A DNA stretch of 64,000 nucleotides. Origin: Mycolicibacterium chitae (GTDB taxonomy: Bacteria; Actinomycetota; Actinomycetes; Mycobacteriales; Mycobacteriaceae). The notes under the pieces were generated by a model. The model had not been told where the DNA came from. It saw only the letters and a list, made by a program, of their open reading frames with translations, and searched no databases. The stretch spans positions 1,922,001 through 1,986,000 of the forward strand of contig NZ_LR134355.1 in NCBI RefSeq assembly GCF_900637205.1. Direction: 5' to 3'. Below, piece by piece: positions 37,021 to 46,671 of this stretch; position 1 is the first letter of the stretch; the number at the start of each line of letters is the position of its first letter. Position numbers and translations under genes: made by a program.

Positions 37021-38271
37021 TCAGTACTTGCCGAAGGCGAGCGCCACGTTGTGCCCGCCGAATCCGAAGGAGTTGTTGATGGCGTACTGGTAGTCGCCGT
37101 ACCGCGGTTCACCCGCGACCACGTCGAGATTGATCTCCGGGTCCGGGGTCTCGTAGTTCAGCGTGGGCGGGATGACCCCATCCCGCAGTGCCAGTACCGT
37201 CAGCACCGACTCCAGCGCACCGACGGCGCCGATCGAGTGACCCAGCGCCGACTTGGGCGCGTAGACCGCGGCGTTCTCGCACCCGGCGACCCGGATTGCG
37301 TTGGCCTCGGCGGTATCACCGATCGGGGTGGCGGTGCCGTGTGCGTTGATGTGGTCGATGTCCTTGGCGGACAGGCCCGCCAGCTCCATCGATCGGGTCA
37401 TCGCCCGGCCGGCCCGCAGACCGTCCGGCGACGGCGCCACCATGTGGTAGGCGTCCGACGTGATGCCGGCCCCCATCAACCGGGCCAGCGGCTTGGCGCC
37501 GCGGGCCTTCGCGTGTTCCTCGGTCTCGATGATCATCATGGCGCCCGCTTCACCGAACACGAAGCCGTCGCGGTCCTTGTCGAACGGACGCGAGGCCCCG
37601 GCCGGATCCTCGTTGCGGGTGGACATGGCGCGCATCATCGAGAACGCCGCGATGGGCAGTGCCTCGATGCCGCCTTCCACGCCGCCGCAGACGGCGAAGT
37701 CCGCGTCACCCATGACGATCTGACGCCATGCGTGGGCGATGGCCTCCGAGCCCGACGAACAGGCCGACACCGGGGTGATGACCCCGGCGCGGGCACCGAG
37801 CTCCAGGCCGGCGACCGCGGCGGCACCGTTCGGCATGATCATCTGAACGGCCAGCGGCGACACCTTGCGGGGGCCGCCCTCGTTCATCAGGTCGTAGGTC
37901 TCGACGATCTTCTCGCCGCCACCGAGACCGGTGCCGATGACCACGCTGAAGCGGTCCGGGTCCACCTCAGGCTTGCCCGCGTTTTCCCAGAGCCGGGCGG
38001 AGACCAGCTTCGACATCCGCTGGACGTACGACATGCGTCGCAGGTCCAGACGGGTCATGTGGTCGTCGACCGAATCGACGAGATGACCGCCGATGCGCAC
38101 CGGCAGGTCCCACTTGGTGACGAAGTCGTCCTCGAGGACGCGGATTCCGCTTTCGCCGGCCAGCAGGCCCTTCCACGTGCTCTCGATGTCCGCTGCGAGC
38201 GCCGTGGTGGCCTCGACGGCGGTCACCACGACGTTCGGGAAACCTCCGTTAGCAGTGGAAGGTCTGGTCAT
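37021..38271 (-). CDS. kasA: Beta-ketoacyl-ACP synthase KasA
   Basis: 416 aa, the same length as M. tuberculosis KasA. Cys171 falls at the known catalytic position (VSACSSG), with the NAHGTAT histidine and the [11 protein letters not shown]ys/His. KasA performs the earlier condensations of FAS-II, elongating acyl-AcpM with malonyl-AcpM, and is essential in mycobacteria. The start overlaps the acpM stop (ATGA), consistent with coupled translation of carrier and synthase. Confidence 0.96.
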   Translation of the reverse strand: MTRPSTANGGFPNVVVTAVEATTALAADIESTWKGLLAGESGIRVLEDDFVTKWDLPVRIGGHLVDSVDDHMTRLDLRRMSYVQRMSKLVSARLWENAGKPEVDPDRFSVVIGTGLGGGEKIVETYDLMNEGGPRKVSPLAVQMIMPNGAAAVAGLELGARAGVITPVSACSSGSEAIAHAWRQIVMGDADFAVCGGVEGGIEALPIAAFSMMRAMSTRNEDPAGASRPFDKDRDGFVFGEAGAMMIIETEEHAKARGAKPLARLMGAGITSDAYHMVAPSPDGLRAGRAMTRSMELAGLSAKDIDHINAHGTATPIGDTAEANAIRVAGCENAAVYAPKSALGHSIGAVGALESVLTVLALRDGVIPPTLNYETPDPEINLDVVAGEPRYGDYQYAINNSFGFGGHNVALAFGKY

Positions 38272-38564
38272 TCCGAGCCAAACTTCTCGCGCAGGGCGGC
38301 GGCGGCCTCGGGGTTCTCTTCCTCGAGCTTCTGGATGTAGGACACGACGTCACCGACGGTGCGCAGGCCCGCGAGGTCCTCGTCCGGGATCTTCACGCCG
38401 TACTTGTCCTCGGTCTGCACCGCGATCTCCACCATCGACAGCGAGTCGATGTCCAGGTCGTCGACGAAGGACTTCTCCGGGGTGACCTCGGACGGCTCGA
38501 TGCCGGTGACCTCTTCGATGATCTCGGCGAGACCGGCGATGATTTCTTCTTGGCTGGCGGCCAC
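38268..38564 (-). CDS. acpM: Meromycolate extension acyl carrier protein AcpM
   Basis: 98 aa from GTG 38564, preceded by GGGAG eight bases upstream. The phosphopantetheine site is Ser41 in DIDSLSM, at the same position as in M. tuberculosis AcpM, and the core is nearly identical. The C-terminal extension is shorter: it ends at REKFGSE, about 17 residues short of the 115-aa M. tuberculosis protein. AcpM carries growing meromycolate chains for KasA and KasB. Confidence 0.95.
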   Translation of the reverse strand: MAASQEEIIAGLAEIIEEVTGIEPSEVTPEKSFVDDLDIDSLSMVEIAVQTEDKYGVKIPDEDLAGLRTVGDVVSYIQKLEEENPEAAAALREKFGSE

Positions 38565-38656
38565 AGTGTGGCTCCCTTCATATTTTTCTTGATGTCCCGA
38601 CAACGGATGCGCTACGGGGTTGGTGCGTATGTGGTTGTGCTGGTGGACAGTTCGCC

Positions 38657-39589
38657 CTAGAGAGCGGGCAGACCGTCCAGGTCCGCGGGAGTCTTGACGG
38701 CATGCGTCGGGGTTCCCCGAAGCTCGCGCTTGGCGATGCCGACCAAGGTTCCGGCCGGCGGGAACTCGACGACGGCGGCGAGTTCACGTGCACCCATGGT
38801 CTTGGTGCACAGGTCCCAGCGGACCGGGTTGGTGAGCTGCGCGACGAGCTTGGTCATCGCGTCAGCGGCGGAGGCGACGGGTGCGCCGTCGGCGTTGCTC
38901 AGCAGGGTGACCCCGGAGCGCGGTTCGGTGCTCTCGACGCCGGCCGCGGCGGCCGAGTAGCCGTCGGTGGCCGAGGCCATGAAGTGCGTGTGGAACGCGC
39001 CGGCGGTGGCCAGCTGGCGCACCCGCGCCTTGGCCGGCGGGTTCTCGGCGAGCTTGGCGAGCGCCTCGAGGCGGCCGGCGGCGACGATCTGGCCGGCGGC
39101 GTTGCGGTTGGCGGGGACCAGTTCGAGGTCCTGCAGGGCCGCGAGCACCTCGGCCTCGTCGCCACCGAGCACCGCGGACATGCCGGTGGGCTCGTTGTTG
39201 CAGGCCTTGGCCATCTCCGCGCCGCGGGTGGCGGCCAGCTTCACGGCGTCGTCGGCGCTGATGACGCCGGCGATCGCGTAGGCGGCGATCTCGCCGACGG
39301 AGTGGCCGGCGACGACCAGTTCCGCCGAGGACAGCAGGCCGCGGCGGGTCAGTTCCTGATGCGCGAGCAGCGTGGTCGCGACCACCAGGGGCTGGGTGAC
39401 CGCGGTGTCGGTGATCTCCTCGGCGGTCGCGGTGGTGCCGAGGCGGGCCAGGTCGAGGCCGCTGATCTCGGACCAGCCGGCCAGCTGGTCGGCGGCGCCC
39501 GGCAGTTCCAGCCACGGGGTCAGCATCCCCGGGGTCTGGGAACCCTGCCCGGGAGCGAGCAGCGCAATCACAGGTGTCGTTTCAGGCAC
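38657..39589 (-). CDS. fabD: Malonyl-CoA:AcpM transacylase FabD
   Basis: 310 aa. GQGSQ oxyanion motif near the N-terminus, catalytic Ser97 in GHSVGE and the AGAFHTHFM histidine (about 200). It loads malonyl groups from CoA onto AcpM. It is the first gene of the FAS-II operon, so the MabR-bound promoter lies just upstream. The stop is about 90 nt before acpM. Confidence 0.95.
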   Translation of the reverse strand: MPETTPVIALLAPGQGSQTPGMLTPWLELPGAADQLAGWSEISGLDLARLGTTATAEEITDTAVTQPLVVATTLLAHQELTRRGLLSSAELVVAGHSVGEIAAYAIAGVISADDAVKLAATRGAEMAKACNNEPTGMSAVLGGDEAEVLAALQDLELVPANRNAAGQIVAAGRLEALAKLAENPPAKARVRQLATAGAFHTHFMASATDGYSAAAAGVESTEPRSGVTLLSNADGAPVASAADAMTKLVAQLTNPVRWDLCTKTMGARELAAVVEFPPAGTLVGIAKRELRGTPTHAVKTPADLDGLPAL

Positions 39590-39629
39590 ATGATTAAGAG
39601 AACACTGTGAAGCCTCATTTGCGGGGTGT

Positions 39630-39651
39630 AAGACATTATGAACCTTGTCTT
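39630..39651 (-). promoter_or_regulatory. fabD operon promoter region with AAGACA-N10-TGTCTT inverted repeat
   Basis: The inverted repeat AAGACA (39630-39635) / TGTCTT (39646-39651) encloses a plausible -10 hexamer CATAAT (39635-39640, read on the minus strand). No good -35 hexamer is present at the right distance, consistent with activator dependence. Inference from sequence only. Confidence 0.45.
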
Positions 39652-39655
39652 ATGT

Positions 39656-39676
39656 TTTTGTGGAGAGCCTACAAAA
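39656..39676. promoter_or_regulatory. Probable MabR operator upstream of fabD
   Basis: TTTTGT (39656-39661), nine bases, ACAAAA (39671-39676): a perfect inverted repeat in the 139-bp gap between mabR and fabD. MabR is known to bind the fabD upstream region in M. tuberculosis, and this AT-rich symmetric site in a GC-rich gap is the best candidate. It lies next to the -35 region of the putative promoter. Confidence 0.7.
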
Positions 39677-39728
39677 CGGCACGTGATGCGACGTCATCGA
39701 GATCGGGTCGCGACCTGTTACAGAATCC

Positions 39729-41021
39729 TTACCTGGGCCGGCCGCCGCCGAAGGCGTCCATCGCCACCGCGGTGTGATGGTTCACCGAGCTCTTTCCTGC
39801 GCGAGGCGGCTGTGGTTGCGCGGTGAGCCGGCCCACAGTCGCCGCCACGCGCAATATGTAGGCGTCGCGCGGGGCGGTGGGGTCACGGCCGGTGAAGTCG
39901 GCGATGCGCTTGAGACGGTAGCGGACGGTGTTTGGATGAACGAACAACTTGCGTGCGCAAGCTTCGATGGCGCCGCCCGAATCCAGATAAGCGTCGAGGG
40001 TCTCGGTGAGGGCGGGGCCGGCGTCCGCCAGCGGCCGCATCACATCGGAATGCAAGGTGGCGATCGCCGCCTGATCGCCCATCAGCGCGCGTTCGGGCAG
40101 TAGTTCGCGGGCCGACACCGGCCGCGGCGCCGCCCCCCAGCCGGTCACCGCGTTCATCCCCGAAATCGCCTCGCTGGCACTGTGATACGCCGCAGTCAAC
40201 GACGGCGCGGTCGGGCCGACCACCACCGGTCCGGCCGAGAACGCGGTCAGCAGTTCGGTGAGGAACTTGTCGGTGGGGGACAACGGCCCGGACACGATCG
40301 CCACCAGCCACGTGCCGTGCACGTCGGTCAGCGCCGCCCGGCCGTGCCGGCCCGCGGCCTCCCGGATGTCCTGGCTGGCCAATTCGACCCGGTCGGCCGG
40401 CGGCGTGCCCACCACCACCGTGGCCGGGGCGTTGGTGTCCCAGTTCAGCGCGGCCGCGCGCGACAGCAGTTCCTGGCCGGCCTCGCCGCGCACCACGGCG
40501 TCGACCACGCTGGCCTCCATCCGGCTGTCCCAGGCCCCGCGCGCCTCGGCGGCGTCGGCGTAGGCCTTGGCCGCCGCGAACGCCAGGTTGCGGCTGTAGC
40601 GCAGGATGCCGACCGTCAACGCGATCCGCTGCTCCTCGTTGCGCGCCAGCGACGGCACCACCACCTCGAAGAACTCCATCGACACCCGCACCATGTCCAC
40701 GGTCTGCCGCAGCGCGATGTGCCGCGTGAGCTCCTGCGGGACCAGCGCGAACGCCTCGGCTGTGTAGCCCACATCGCTGTCCGGGTCGTGCAGCCACTCG
40801 GCGAAGTTCACCACCGCGGTCTGCAGGACCAACTGCACGCTGGCGCGCTGGGAGGCCTCGAGTTCGGCGAAGAACGGCAACCGCTCCTGCATGGCCGCCG
40901 CGGCCTCCGTCGCCAACCGGCCCGAGTACTGCTTGAGCCGTCGACGCAGCGAATCGGGCACGTTCGCCATGAGCTCGTTCGGCGACCGCGACGTGAAGGG
41001 CTCCAGCGGTTTGTCGGGCAC
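39729..41021 (-). CDS. mabR: MabR, PucR-type transcriptional regulator of the FAS-II operon
   Basis: 430 aa. The N-terminal helical sensor region is followed by a GGDEF-like middle domain of the CdaR/PucR type and a C-terminal PucR HTH (SGGAIEACARKLFVHPNTVR, with RYRLKRI after it). M. tuberculosis MabR (Rv2242) binds the fabD promoter and activates the FAS-II genes in response to long acyl-CoAs. Position directly upstream of fabD on the same strand and the operator in the gap fit that role. Confidence 0.92.
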   Translation of the reverse strand: MPDKPLEPFTSRSPNELMANVPDSLRRRLKQYSGRLATEAAAAMQERLPFFAELEASQRASVQLVLQTAVVNFAEWLHDPDSDVGYTAEAFALVPQELTRHIALRQTVDMVRVSMEFFEVVVPSLARNEEQRIALTVGILRYSRNLAFAAAKAYADAAEARGAWDSRMEASVVDAVVRGEAGQELLSRAAALNWDTNAPATVVVGTPPADRVELASQDIREAAGRHGRAALTDVHGTWLVAIVSGPLSPTDKFLTELLTAFSAGPVVVGPTAPSLTAAYHSASEAISGMNAVTGWGAAPRPVSARELLPERALMGDQAAIATLHSDVMRPLADAGPALTETLDAYLDSGGAIEACARKLFVHPNTVRYRLKRIADFTGRDPTAPRDAYILRVAATVGRLTAQPQPPRAGKSSVNHHTAVAMDAFGGGRPR

Positions 41022-41069
41022 CCCTAAAACCTACGCCGTTTTTCTGGTGGAAGCTCCAAATCGCCGCCG

Positions 41070-43859
41070 TCAGGCGCTGCCGGTGTCCTTGAACGAGACA
41101 CCGGCGGCGAACACGTCGTCGATCTTGTACTGCTGCGCGGCCGCCACGGCCACCGAGGGATCGATCTCGCCGTCCCGGGCCAGCGCCCCCAGCACCGCGA
41201 CGACGACGGACTCGGCGTCGGTGTTGAAGTAGCGCCGCGCGGCCGGGCGGGTGTCGGAGAAACCGAAACCGTCGGTGCCCAGCGTGACGTAGGTGTTGGG
41301 CACCCACGGCCGGATCTGCTCGGGCACCGCGCGCATCCAGTCCGACACTGCCACCGCGGGGCCGCGGGTGTCCTTGAGCGCCTTGGTGACATACGCCTCG
41401 CCGGCGTCGCTGCCCGGGTGGCGCAGCTGCCGCTTCTGCAACTCGACACCGTCGCGGTTGAGCTCACCCCAGCTGGTCACCGACCACACATCGGCGGCCA
41501 CGTCCCAGTCCGCGGCCAGCAGGTCGGCCGCGCGCAACGCCTCGGGCATGGCCACCCCCGACGCCAGGATCTGCGCGGTGCTGGTGCGCTTCTCGGTGGC
41601 CGCGCGGTAGCGGTAGATGCCGCGCAGCAAGCCCTCGGGGTCGAAGCCCTCCGGCTCGGCGGGCTGCACATAGGGCTCGTTGTAGATCGTCATGTAGAAG
41701 TAGACGTTCTCCGGGTCCTCGCCGTACATCCGCTGCAGACCGCTCTCCACGATGTGGGCGATCTCGTAGGCGAACGCCGGGTCGTAGGCCACCACCGCCG
41801 GGTTGGTCGACGCCAGCAGCAGCGAGTGCCCGTCGGCGTGCTGCAGCCCCTCGCCGGTCAACGTGGTGCGCCCCGCCGTGGCGCCCAGCACGAAGCCGCG
41901 GGCCATCTGATCCGCGGCGGCCCAGAAGCCGTCGCCGGTGCGCTGGAAACCGAACATCGAATAGAAGATGTAGATCGGGATCATCGGCTCGTTGTGCGTC
42001 GAGTACGACGTGCCCACCGCGGTGAACGACGCCGTGGACCCCGCCTCGTTGATGCCCTCGTGCAGGATCTGGCCGACCTCGCTCTCCTTGTAGGCCAGCA
42101 TCAACTGCGCGTCGACCGAGGTGTACAGCTGCCCGTTGCGGTTGTAGATCTTCAGGCTGGGGAACCAGGAGTCCATCCCGAACGTGCGGGCCTCGTCGGG
42201 AATGATCGGCACCAACCGCGGGCCGATGTTCTTGTCCCGCAACAACTCCTTGAACGTCCGCACCGTCGCCATCGTGGTGGCGACCTCCTGTTGACCGGAG
42301 CCCTTCTTCAGCACCTTGTAGGCGTCGCGGCCCGGCAGCGTCAACGGCCGGCTCTTGACGCGGCGCTCCGGCAGGAACCCGCCGAGGGCCCGACGACGAT
42401 CCAGCAGATAGCGGATCTCCGGGGCCTCCGGGCCGGGGTGGTAGTACGGCGGCAGATAGGGATCCTGCTCGAGTTGCTCGTCGGTGATCGGGATGCGCTG
42501 GGTGTCGCGGAAGTCCTTGAGGTCCTGCAGCGCGAGCTTCTTCATCTGGTGCGTGGCGTTGCGGCCCTCGAAGTGCTTGCCCAGCGTGTAGCCCTTGATG
42601 GTCTTGGCCAGGATCACCGTCGGCTGGCCCTTGTGCTCGAGGGCGGCGCGGTAGGCGGCGTAGACCTTGCGGTAGTCGTGCCCACCGCGCTTGAGGTTCC
42701 AGATCTGCTGGTCGCTCATGTGCTCGACGAGCGCCTTGGTGCGCGGGTCGCGGCCGAAGAAGTGGTCGCGGACGTAGCCGCCGTCGTTGGCCTTGTAGGT
42801 CTGGTAGTCGCCGTCGGGCGTGGAGTTCATCAGGTTGACCAGGGCGCCGTCGCGGTCGGCGTGCAGCAGCGCGTCCCACTCGCGGCCCCAGACCACCTTG
42901 ATGACGTTCCAGCCGGCACCGCGGAAGAACGACTCCAGCTCCTGGATGATCTTGCCGTTGCCGCGCACCGGACCGTCGAGGCGCTGCAGGTTGCAGTTGA
43001 CCACGAAGGTCAGGTTGTCCAGGCCCTCCAGCGCGGCCACGTGGCACAGCCCGCGGCTCTCCGGCTCGTCCATCTCGCCGTCGCCGAGGAAGGCCCACAC
43101 GTGCTGGTCGGAGGTGTCCTTGATACCGCGGTCGTCGAGGTAGTGGTTGAACCGGGCCTGGTAGATGGCGTTCATGGGGCCCAGCCCCATCGACACCGTG
43201 GGGAACTGCCAGAAGTCCGGCATCAGCCGCGGGTGCGGGTAGGACGGGATGCCGCCGCCGGGGTGGCTGTGCTCCTGACGGAAGCCGTCGAGCTGGTCGG
43301 CGGTCAGCCGGCCCTCGAGGAAGGCGCGGGCGTAGATGCCGGGGGAGGCGTGGCCCTGGATGAAGATCTGATCCCCGCCGCCGGGATGCGACTTGCCGCG
43401 GAAGAAGTGGTTGAAGCCGACCTCGTACAGCGCGGCCGACGAGGCGTAGGTGGAGATGTGGCCGCCGACGCCGACGCCCGGGCGCTGCGCGCGATGCACC
43501 ATGATCGCGGCGTTCCAGCGGATCCAGGCCCGGTAGCGCCGCTCGACGTCCTCGTCGCCGGGGAACCACGGTTCCAGCTCGGTCGGGATGGTGTTGACGT
43601 AATCGGTCGAGGTCAGCGCGGGGATGGAGACACGCTGCTCGCCGGCGCGCTCGAGCAGGCGCAGCATCAGGTAGCGGGCGCGGGCCGGACCGGACCGCGA
43701 CAACATGTCATCGAACGATTCCAGCCACTCACCCGTCTCGTCGGGATCGATGTCGGGCAGGTAGGACGCCACACCCTCCCGGATGACTCGAACGCGATCG
43801 GGTTCACCTGCGGTGCCGGAGTTTTGGGCCAGGTCTTGGCGCACGAACTCGGTCGTCAA
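41070..43859 (-). CDS. aceE: Pyruvate dehydrogenase E1 component (homodimeric)
   Basis: 929 aa from TTG 43859, which has a perfect AAGGAG seven bases upstream; the open frame to 43910 lacks such a site. The thiamine diphosphate motif [10 protein letters not shown] and the following [15 protein letters not shown] segment identify AceE. With DlaT and Lpd it converts pyruvate to acetyl-CoA, feeding AccD6 and FAS-II next door. It matches Rv2241; the M. tuberculosis protein is annotated from a later start (901 aa). Confidence 0.95.
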   Translation of the reverse strand: MTTEFVRQDLAQNSGTAGEPDRVRVIREGVASYLPDIDPDETGEWLESFDDMLSRSGPARARYLMLRLLERAGEQRVSIPALTSTDYVNTIPTELEPWFPGDEDVERRYRAWIRWNAAIMVHRAQRPGVGVGGHISTYASSAALYEVGFNHFFRGKSHPGGGDQIFIQGHASPGIYARAFLEGRLTADQLDGFRQEHSHPGGGIPSYPHPRLMPDFWQFPTVSMGLGPMNAIYQARFNHYLDDRGIKDTSDQHVWAFLGDGEMDEPESRGLCHVAALEGLDNLTFVVNCNLQRLDGPVRGNGKIIQELESFFRGAGWNVIKVVWGREWDALLHADRDGALVNLMNSTPDGDYQTYKANDGGYVRDHFFGRDPRTKALVEHMSDQQIWNLKRGGHDYRKVYAAYRAALEHKGQPTVILAKTIKGYTLGKHFEGRNATHQMKKLALQDLKDFRDTQRIPITDEQLEQDPYLPPYYHPGPEAPEIRYLLDRRRALGGFLPERRVKSRPLTLPGRDAYKVLKKGSGQQEVATTMATVRTFKELLRDKNIGPRLVPIIPDEARTFGMDSWFPSLKIYNRNGQLYTSVDAQLMLAYKESEVGQILHEGINEAGSTASFTAVGTSYSTHNEPMIPIYIFYSMFGFQRTGDGFWAAADQMARGFVLGATAGRTTLTGEGLQHADGHSLLLASTNPAVVAYDPAFAYEIAHIVESGLQRMYGEDPENVYFYMTIYNEPYVQPAEPEGFDPEGLLRGIYRYRAATEKRTSTAQILASGVAMPEALRAADLLAADWDVAADVWSVTSWGELNRDGVELQKRQLRHPGSDAGEAYVTKALKDTRGPAVAVSDWMRAVPEQIRPWVPNTYVTLGTDGFGFSDTRPAARRYFNTDAESVVVAVLGALARDGEIDPSVAVAAAQQYKIDDVFAAGVSFKDTGSA

Positions 43860-43997
43860 CGCAATACTCCTTGATTGGTGACGCGGGGATTTCCCGTGTC
43901 CGCTCACCATCCTGCCCCCTTTGTGTCCCTCGCCGCAGGGGGACCCGTCTCCACCACTGCGCCACGCGAGGCCGCACAGCCGGTAACGTCACCGGCT

Positions 43998-44555
43998 GTG
44001 CTGAGCGGATACAGGCGTGCGCTGCCGCTGGCCGCCGGACTCGCCGCGATCGCGGTGCTCGGCGTGGCCGGCTGCACGTCGATCGTCACCGGGGACCCTT
44101 CGGTCGACCGCGCCGACGTCCCCGACTACCGCGCCTCGGTGTCCGCATCGGTCTCCGCGTCCGCGGTCACCTCCAGCGTGCGCGAGTCCCAGCGGCAGGC
44201 CTCGATGACCACGCAGGCCGTGCGCACGGTGTGCGAGACGCTGAGCACCAGCAGCGCCGACGCCGTCAAGACGGTCAACGCCTACGTCGAGGCGGTGAAC
44301 TCCGGCGGCGATGTGGCCGCGACCATCCAACCCGCCCGCGAGGCCCTGAACAGCAGCGCGGGGCGGGTGTCGGCGGAGATCAACGACACGCTGCCCGTCC
44401 CGTTGCGCGACGCGCTGACCGCCTGGGTGGACGCCTCCCGCGCCGCCGGCGACGTGCTGGGCGGCGGGCCGTCACCCTCGGAGTTCAACACCGCGATCGA
44501 CCGGGTGAACACCACTCGGACCGATGCTTTGAACCTGTGTGACACGGCGTACTGA
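43998..44555 (+). CDS. Lipoprotein of unknown function (Rv2240c position)
   Basis: 185 aa from GTG 43998. Signal sequence with lipobox VAGC (Cys26), then a mostly helical Ala/Ser/Thr-rich domain with two further cysteines (VCETLST, LCDTAY) that could pair. No catalytic motif is recognised. The frame is open to 43875, but the chosen start places a basic n-region (GYRR) directly before the hydrophobic stretch. It is divergent from aceE. Confidence 0.7.
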   Translation: MLSGYRRALPLAAGLAAIAVLGVAGCTSIVTGDPSVDRADVPDYRASVSASVSASAVTSSVRESQRQASMTTQAVRTVCETLSTSSADAVKTVNAYVEAVNSGGDVAATIQPAREALNSSAGRVSAEINDTLPVPLRDALTAWVDASRAAGDVLGGGPSPSEFNTAIDRVNTTRTDALNLCDTAY

Positions 44556-44664
44556 CTGTGCCATTTCGAGCGGTCCGCCGCGTTGCGCAGCAGCGGTCGA
44601 GGCCACTGTGCGACGATTGGTCAATTCGGTCATTAATCCACGTGCGGTGCTGAGGAGGTAAACG

Positions 44665-45093
44665 GTGGTCGCGGCGGACGGCGCCTCGAACTACGCCCAA
44701 AAGCTGGGCATCCAAAAAGATCAGGTTGTGCAGGAACTGGGCTGGGACGAGGACACGGACGACGACATCCGTGCCGACGTCGAAGAGGCCTGCGGTTCGG
44801 AACTGCTCGACGAGGACGCCGACGAGGTCATCGACGTGGTGCTGCTGTGGTGGCGCGACGACGACGGTGATCTGGTGGACGCGTTGATGGACGCCATCAC
44901 CCCCCTCTCGGAGGACGGGGTGATCTGGGTCCTGACCCCCAAGACCGGCAAACCCGGCCACGTCCTGCCCGCGGAGATCGCCGAGTCGGCGCCCACCGCC
45001 GGGCTCATGCAGACGTCGTCGGCCAACCTCGGTGACTGGAGCGCCAGTCGGTTGGTGCAGCCGAAGTCCAAGGCTGCCGGGCGGCACAGTTGA
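44665..45093 (+). CDS. DUF3052 family protein (Rv2239c-type)
   Basis: 142 aa from GTG 44665, with a GAGGAGG Shine-Dalgarno. Strongly acidic N-terminal half (DEDTDDDIRADVEEACG) followed by a compact domain (VDVVLLWWRDDDGDLVD, VIWVLTPKTGKPGHV). Actinobacterial family of unknown function, typically next to ahpE. The stop overlaps the ahpE start (TGATG). Confidence 0.85.
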   Translation: MVAADGASNYAQKLGIQKDQVVQELGWDEDTDDDIRADVEEACGSELLDEDADEVIDVVLLWWRDDDGDLVDALMDAITPLSEDGVIWVLTPKTGKPGHVLPAEIAESAPTAGLMQTSSANLGDWSASRLVQPKSKAAGRHS

Positions 45094-45551
45094 TGTTGGC
45101 CCCCGGTGACAAGGCCCCGGACTTCACGCTGAAAGACCAGGACGGGCAACCGGTTTCGCTGTCGGACTTCCGGGACTCCCAGAACGTGCTGCTGGTGTTC
45201 TTCCCGCTCGCGTTCACCGGGATCTGTCAGGGTGAACTCGACGAGATCCGCGACAACCTGCCGCGCTACGAGAACGAGGAGACCGCCACACTGGCCATCT
45301 CCGTCGGCCCGCCGCCCACCCACAAGATCTGGGCGCTGCAGAGCGGCTACCTGTTCCCGGTGCTGTCGGACTTCTGGCCGCACGGCGGGGTCGCCCAGGC
45401 CTACGGCGTGTTCAACGAGGAGGCCGGGGTGTCCAACCGCGGCACGTTCCTCGTGGACAAGGCCGGGGTGATCCAGTTCGCCGAGTGCAAGGCGCCCGGC
45501 CAGGCGCGCGACCAGGCGGTCTGGACCTCGGCGTTGGCGGCGCTGAACTAG
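45093..45551 (+). CDS. ahpE: One-cysteine peroxiredoxin AhpE
   Basis: 152 aa. Thioredoxin fold with the peroxidatic motif PLAFTGICQGE. Cys45 is at the same number as in M. tuberculosis AhpE (Rv2238c). There is no resolving cysteine in the usual place; Cys at about 131 (FAECKA) is probably not it. It reduces peroxides and peroxynitrite, with mycothiol or mycoredoxin regenerating the enzyme. Start ATG 45093; a TTG directly before it is unlikely. Confidence 0.92.
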   Translation: MLAPGDKAPDFTLKDQDGQPVSLSDFRDSQNVLLVFFPLAFTGICQGELDEIRDNLPRYENEETATLAISVGPPPTHKIWALQSGYLFPVLSDFWPHGGVAQAYGVFNEEAGVSNRGTFLVDKAGVIQFAECKAPGQARDQAVWTSALAALN

Positions 45552-45559
45552 CCGGTGAA

Positions 45560-45590
45560 TTGGATTCTCCGCCGTGGTTTTCGGTAGCCT
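45560..45590 (+). promoter_or_regulatory. Putative tRNA-Val promoter
   Basis: TTGGAT (45560-45565), a 19-nt spacer, and TAGCCT (45585-45590) lie 10 nt before the tRNA 5' end. Spacing fits a sigma-70-type promoter; the hexamers are imperfect matches. Confidence 0.35.
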
Positions 45591-45600
45591 GCCACGGCAC

Positions 45601-45675
45601 GGGCGTGTAGCTCAGCGGTAGAGCTCTGGTTTTACACACCAGCGGTCGTAGGTTCGATCCCTATCGCGCCCACCA
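45601..45675 (+). tRNA. tRNA-Val (anticodon TAC)
   Basis: Cloverleaf folds by eye: acceptor GGGCGTG with CGCGCCC (one G-U pair), D-arm GCTC...GAGC, anticodon stem CTGGT/ACCAG with loop TTTACAC (anticodon TAC), T-arm with GGTTCGATCC, discriminator A and an encoded CCA. Length 75 nt including CCA. The HTH/nucleotidyltransferase pair lies directly downstream; no second copy of the tRNA 3' end is seen in the next 3 kb. Confidence 0.95.
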
Positions 45676-45688
45676 GAATTTCGGCTTC

Positions 45689-45718
45689 CGGGTCAGAGCT
45701 TTTCTCATCTTTGACCCG
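45689..45718. terminator. Weak hairpin after tRNA-Val
   Basis: CGGGTCA (45689-45695) pairs with TGACCCG (45712-45718) around a 16-nt loop containing TTTTCTC. It is 13 nt past the tRNA and could end its transcript. The long loop makes this uncertain. Confidence 0.35.
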
Positions 45719-45933
45719 AAACTCACCAAGCTGCATGGCTTCTCGACGGATCCTGCGCATGACGCGGCGAGAGCCATGCGCGGGTCTGGGTGACACCAGG
45801 AGGTGTGTAGTGCGGGCAGGGATGCCCTACACCGGGGTGCTTGTCGACGGTCACCCAGTCGACACACGAAGACCTTGCACTTTTATCGCACTGAGCAGTG
45901 GATATTGCGCTAATGGGTCTGATGGGGGACCAT

Positions 45934-46671
45934 ATGTGCATGGCGGAGATGACGGCGGCGGACGCCGCTGAGCAGCTGGCGGTGTCGCAGCGCCAGGTGA
46001 CGCGTCTCGCGCGCTCGGGCGTATTGACGATCAGTCGCGTCGTCGGCCGAACCCTGTTGCTCGACGCGGCGTCGGTGCACCGGCTGGCGGGCCGGGTCCG
46101 GCACAACGGCCGGCCGTGGTCGGCGCCGACAGCGTGGGCTGCGCTCGCATTGCTGTCGGGGCAGCGGGTGGACTGGCTCGGCGCCTCGGCGCTATCACGG
46201 CTGCGGCACCGTCTGCGCGGCCTCAACCACCGCGAAGTGGTGTGGCTGGCTCGCCAACGCGCGACCGTGCACCAAATGCAGGGGTGGGGCAAGGATGCTG
46301 GGTTGTTGCCCACTGGTGTCAGCGCGCTGCGTGACCCGGAGGTGGCCGTGCTGTTCGGTTTGCCTCCGGTGGATCGAGGGTCTGATGGTTACGTGCTGGA
46401 CAGTGGATTCGGTGATCTCGTGACCAATTTCGGACTGTTCGAGGACATCGCGGGCGATGTGGTCGTGCGTGTTGTGCCTGACGACGCGGGCTACGCCGTT
46501 GACCGTCCGCTCCTCGCGGCCATCGCCGTCGATCTGTCGGAATCATTGGATACCCGGGAATCCGCCGCGGGGGAGCGGGTGCTCGAAGCTCTGCTTGCCG
46601 AGTTCCGGTCAGGCGACGGTATGTTGAACCGTGGCGTCAACGTACAGGTGGAGCCGCGGCGGACCCGATGA
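45934..46671 (+). CDS. HTH-domain protein, probable antitoxin/regulator partner of the nucleotidyltransferase
   Basis: About 245 aa from ATG 45934 (GGGGGA six bases upstream); GTG 45898 would add 12 residues. The N-terminus is a MerR/excisionase-like HTH (TAADAAEQLAVSQRQVTRLA, then RSGVLTISRVVGRTLLL). The remaining 180 residues form a mixed domain with no family I can name (a WARQRATVH-like segment, then VLDSGFGDLVTNFGLFEDI). Its stop overlaps the nucleotidyltransferase start (ATGA), so the two are a translational pair. In AbiE and MenAT systems the DNA-binding antitoxin precedes the nucleotidyltransferase toxin in the same way. The toxin-antitoxin role is inferred. Confidence 0.65.
   Translation: MCMAEMTAADAAEQLAVSQRQVTRLARSGVLTISRVVGRTLLLDAASVHRLAGRVRHNGRPWSAPTAWAALALLSGQRVDWLGASALSRLRHRLRGLNHREVVWLARQRATVHQMQGWGKDAGLLPTGVSALRDPEVAVLFGLPPVDRGSDGYVLDSGFGDLVTNFGLFEDIAGDVVVRVVPDDAGYAVDRPLLAAIAVDLSESLDTRESAAGERVLEALLAEFRSGDGMLNRGVNVQVEPRRTR

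Noticed and set aside
45810..45971. 53-aa ORF on the plus strand from GTG 45810 with a strong GGAGG six bases upstream
   Set aside because: It overlaps the HTH gene's start, has no recognisable domain and low-complexity Gly-rich end. The Shine-Dalgarno may be chance in this GC-rich region. Kept out unless ribosome profiling supports it.
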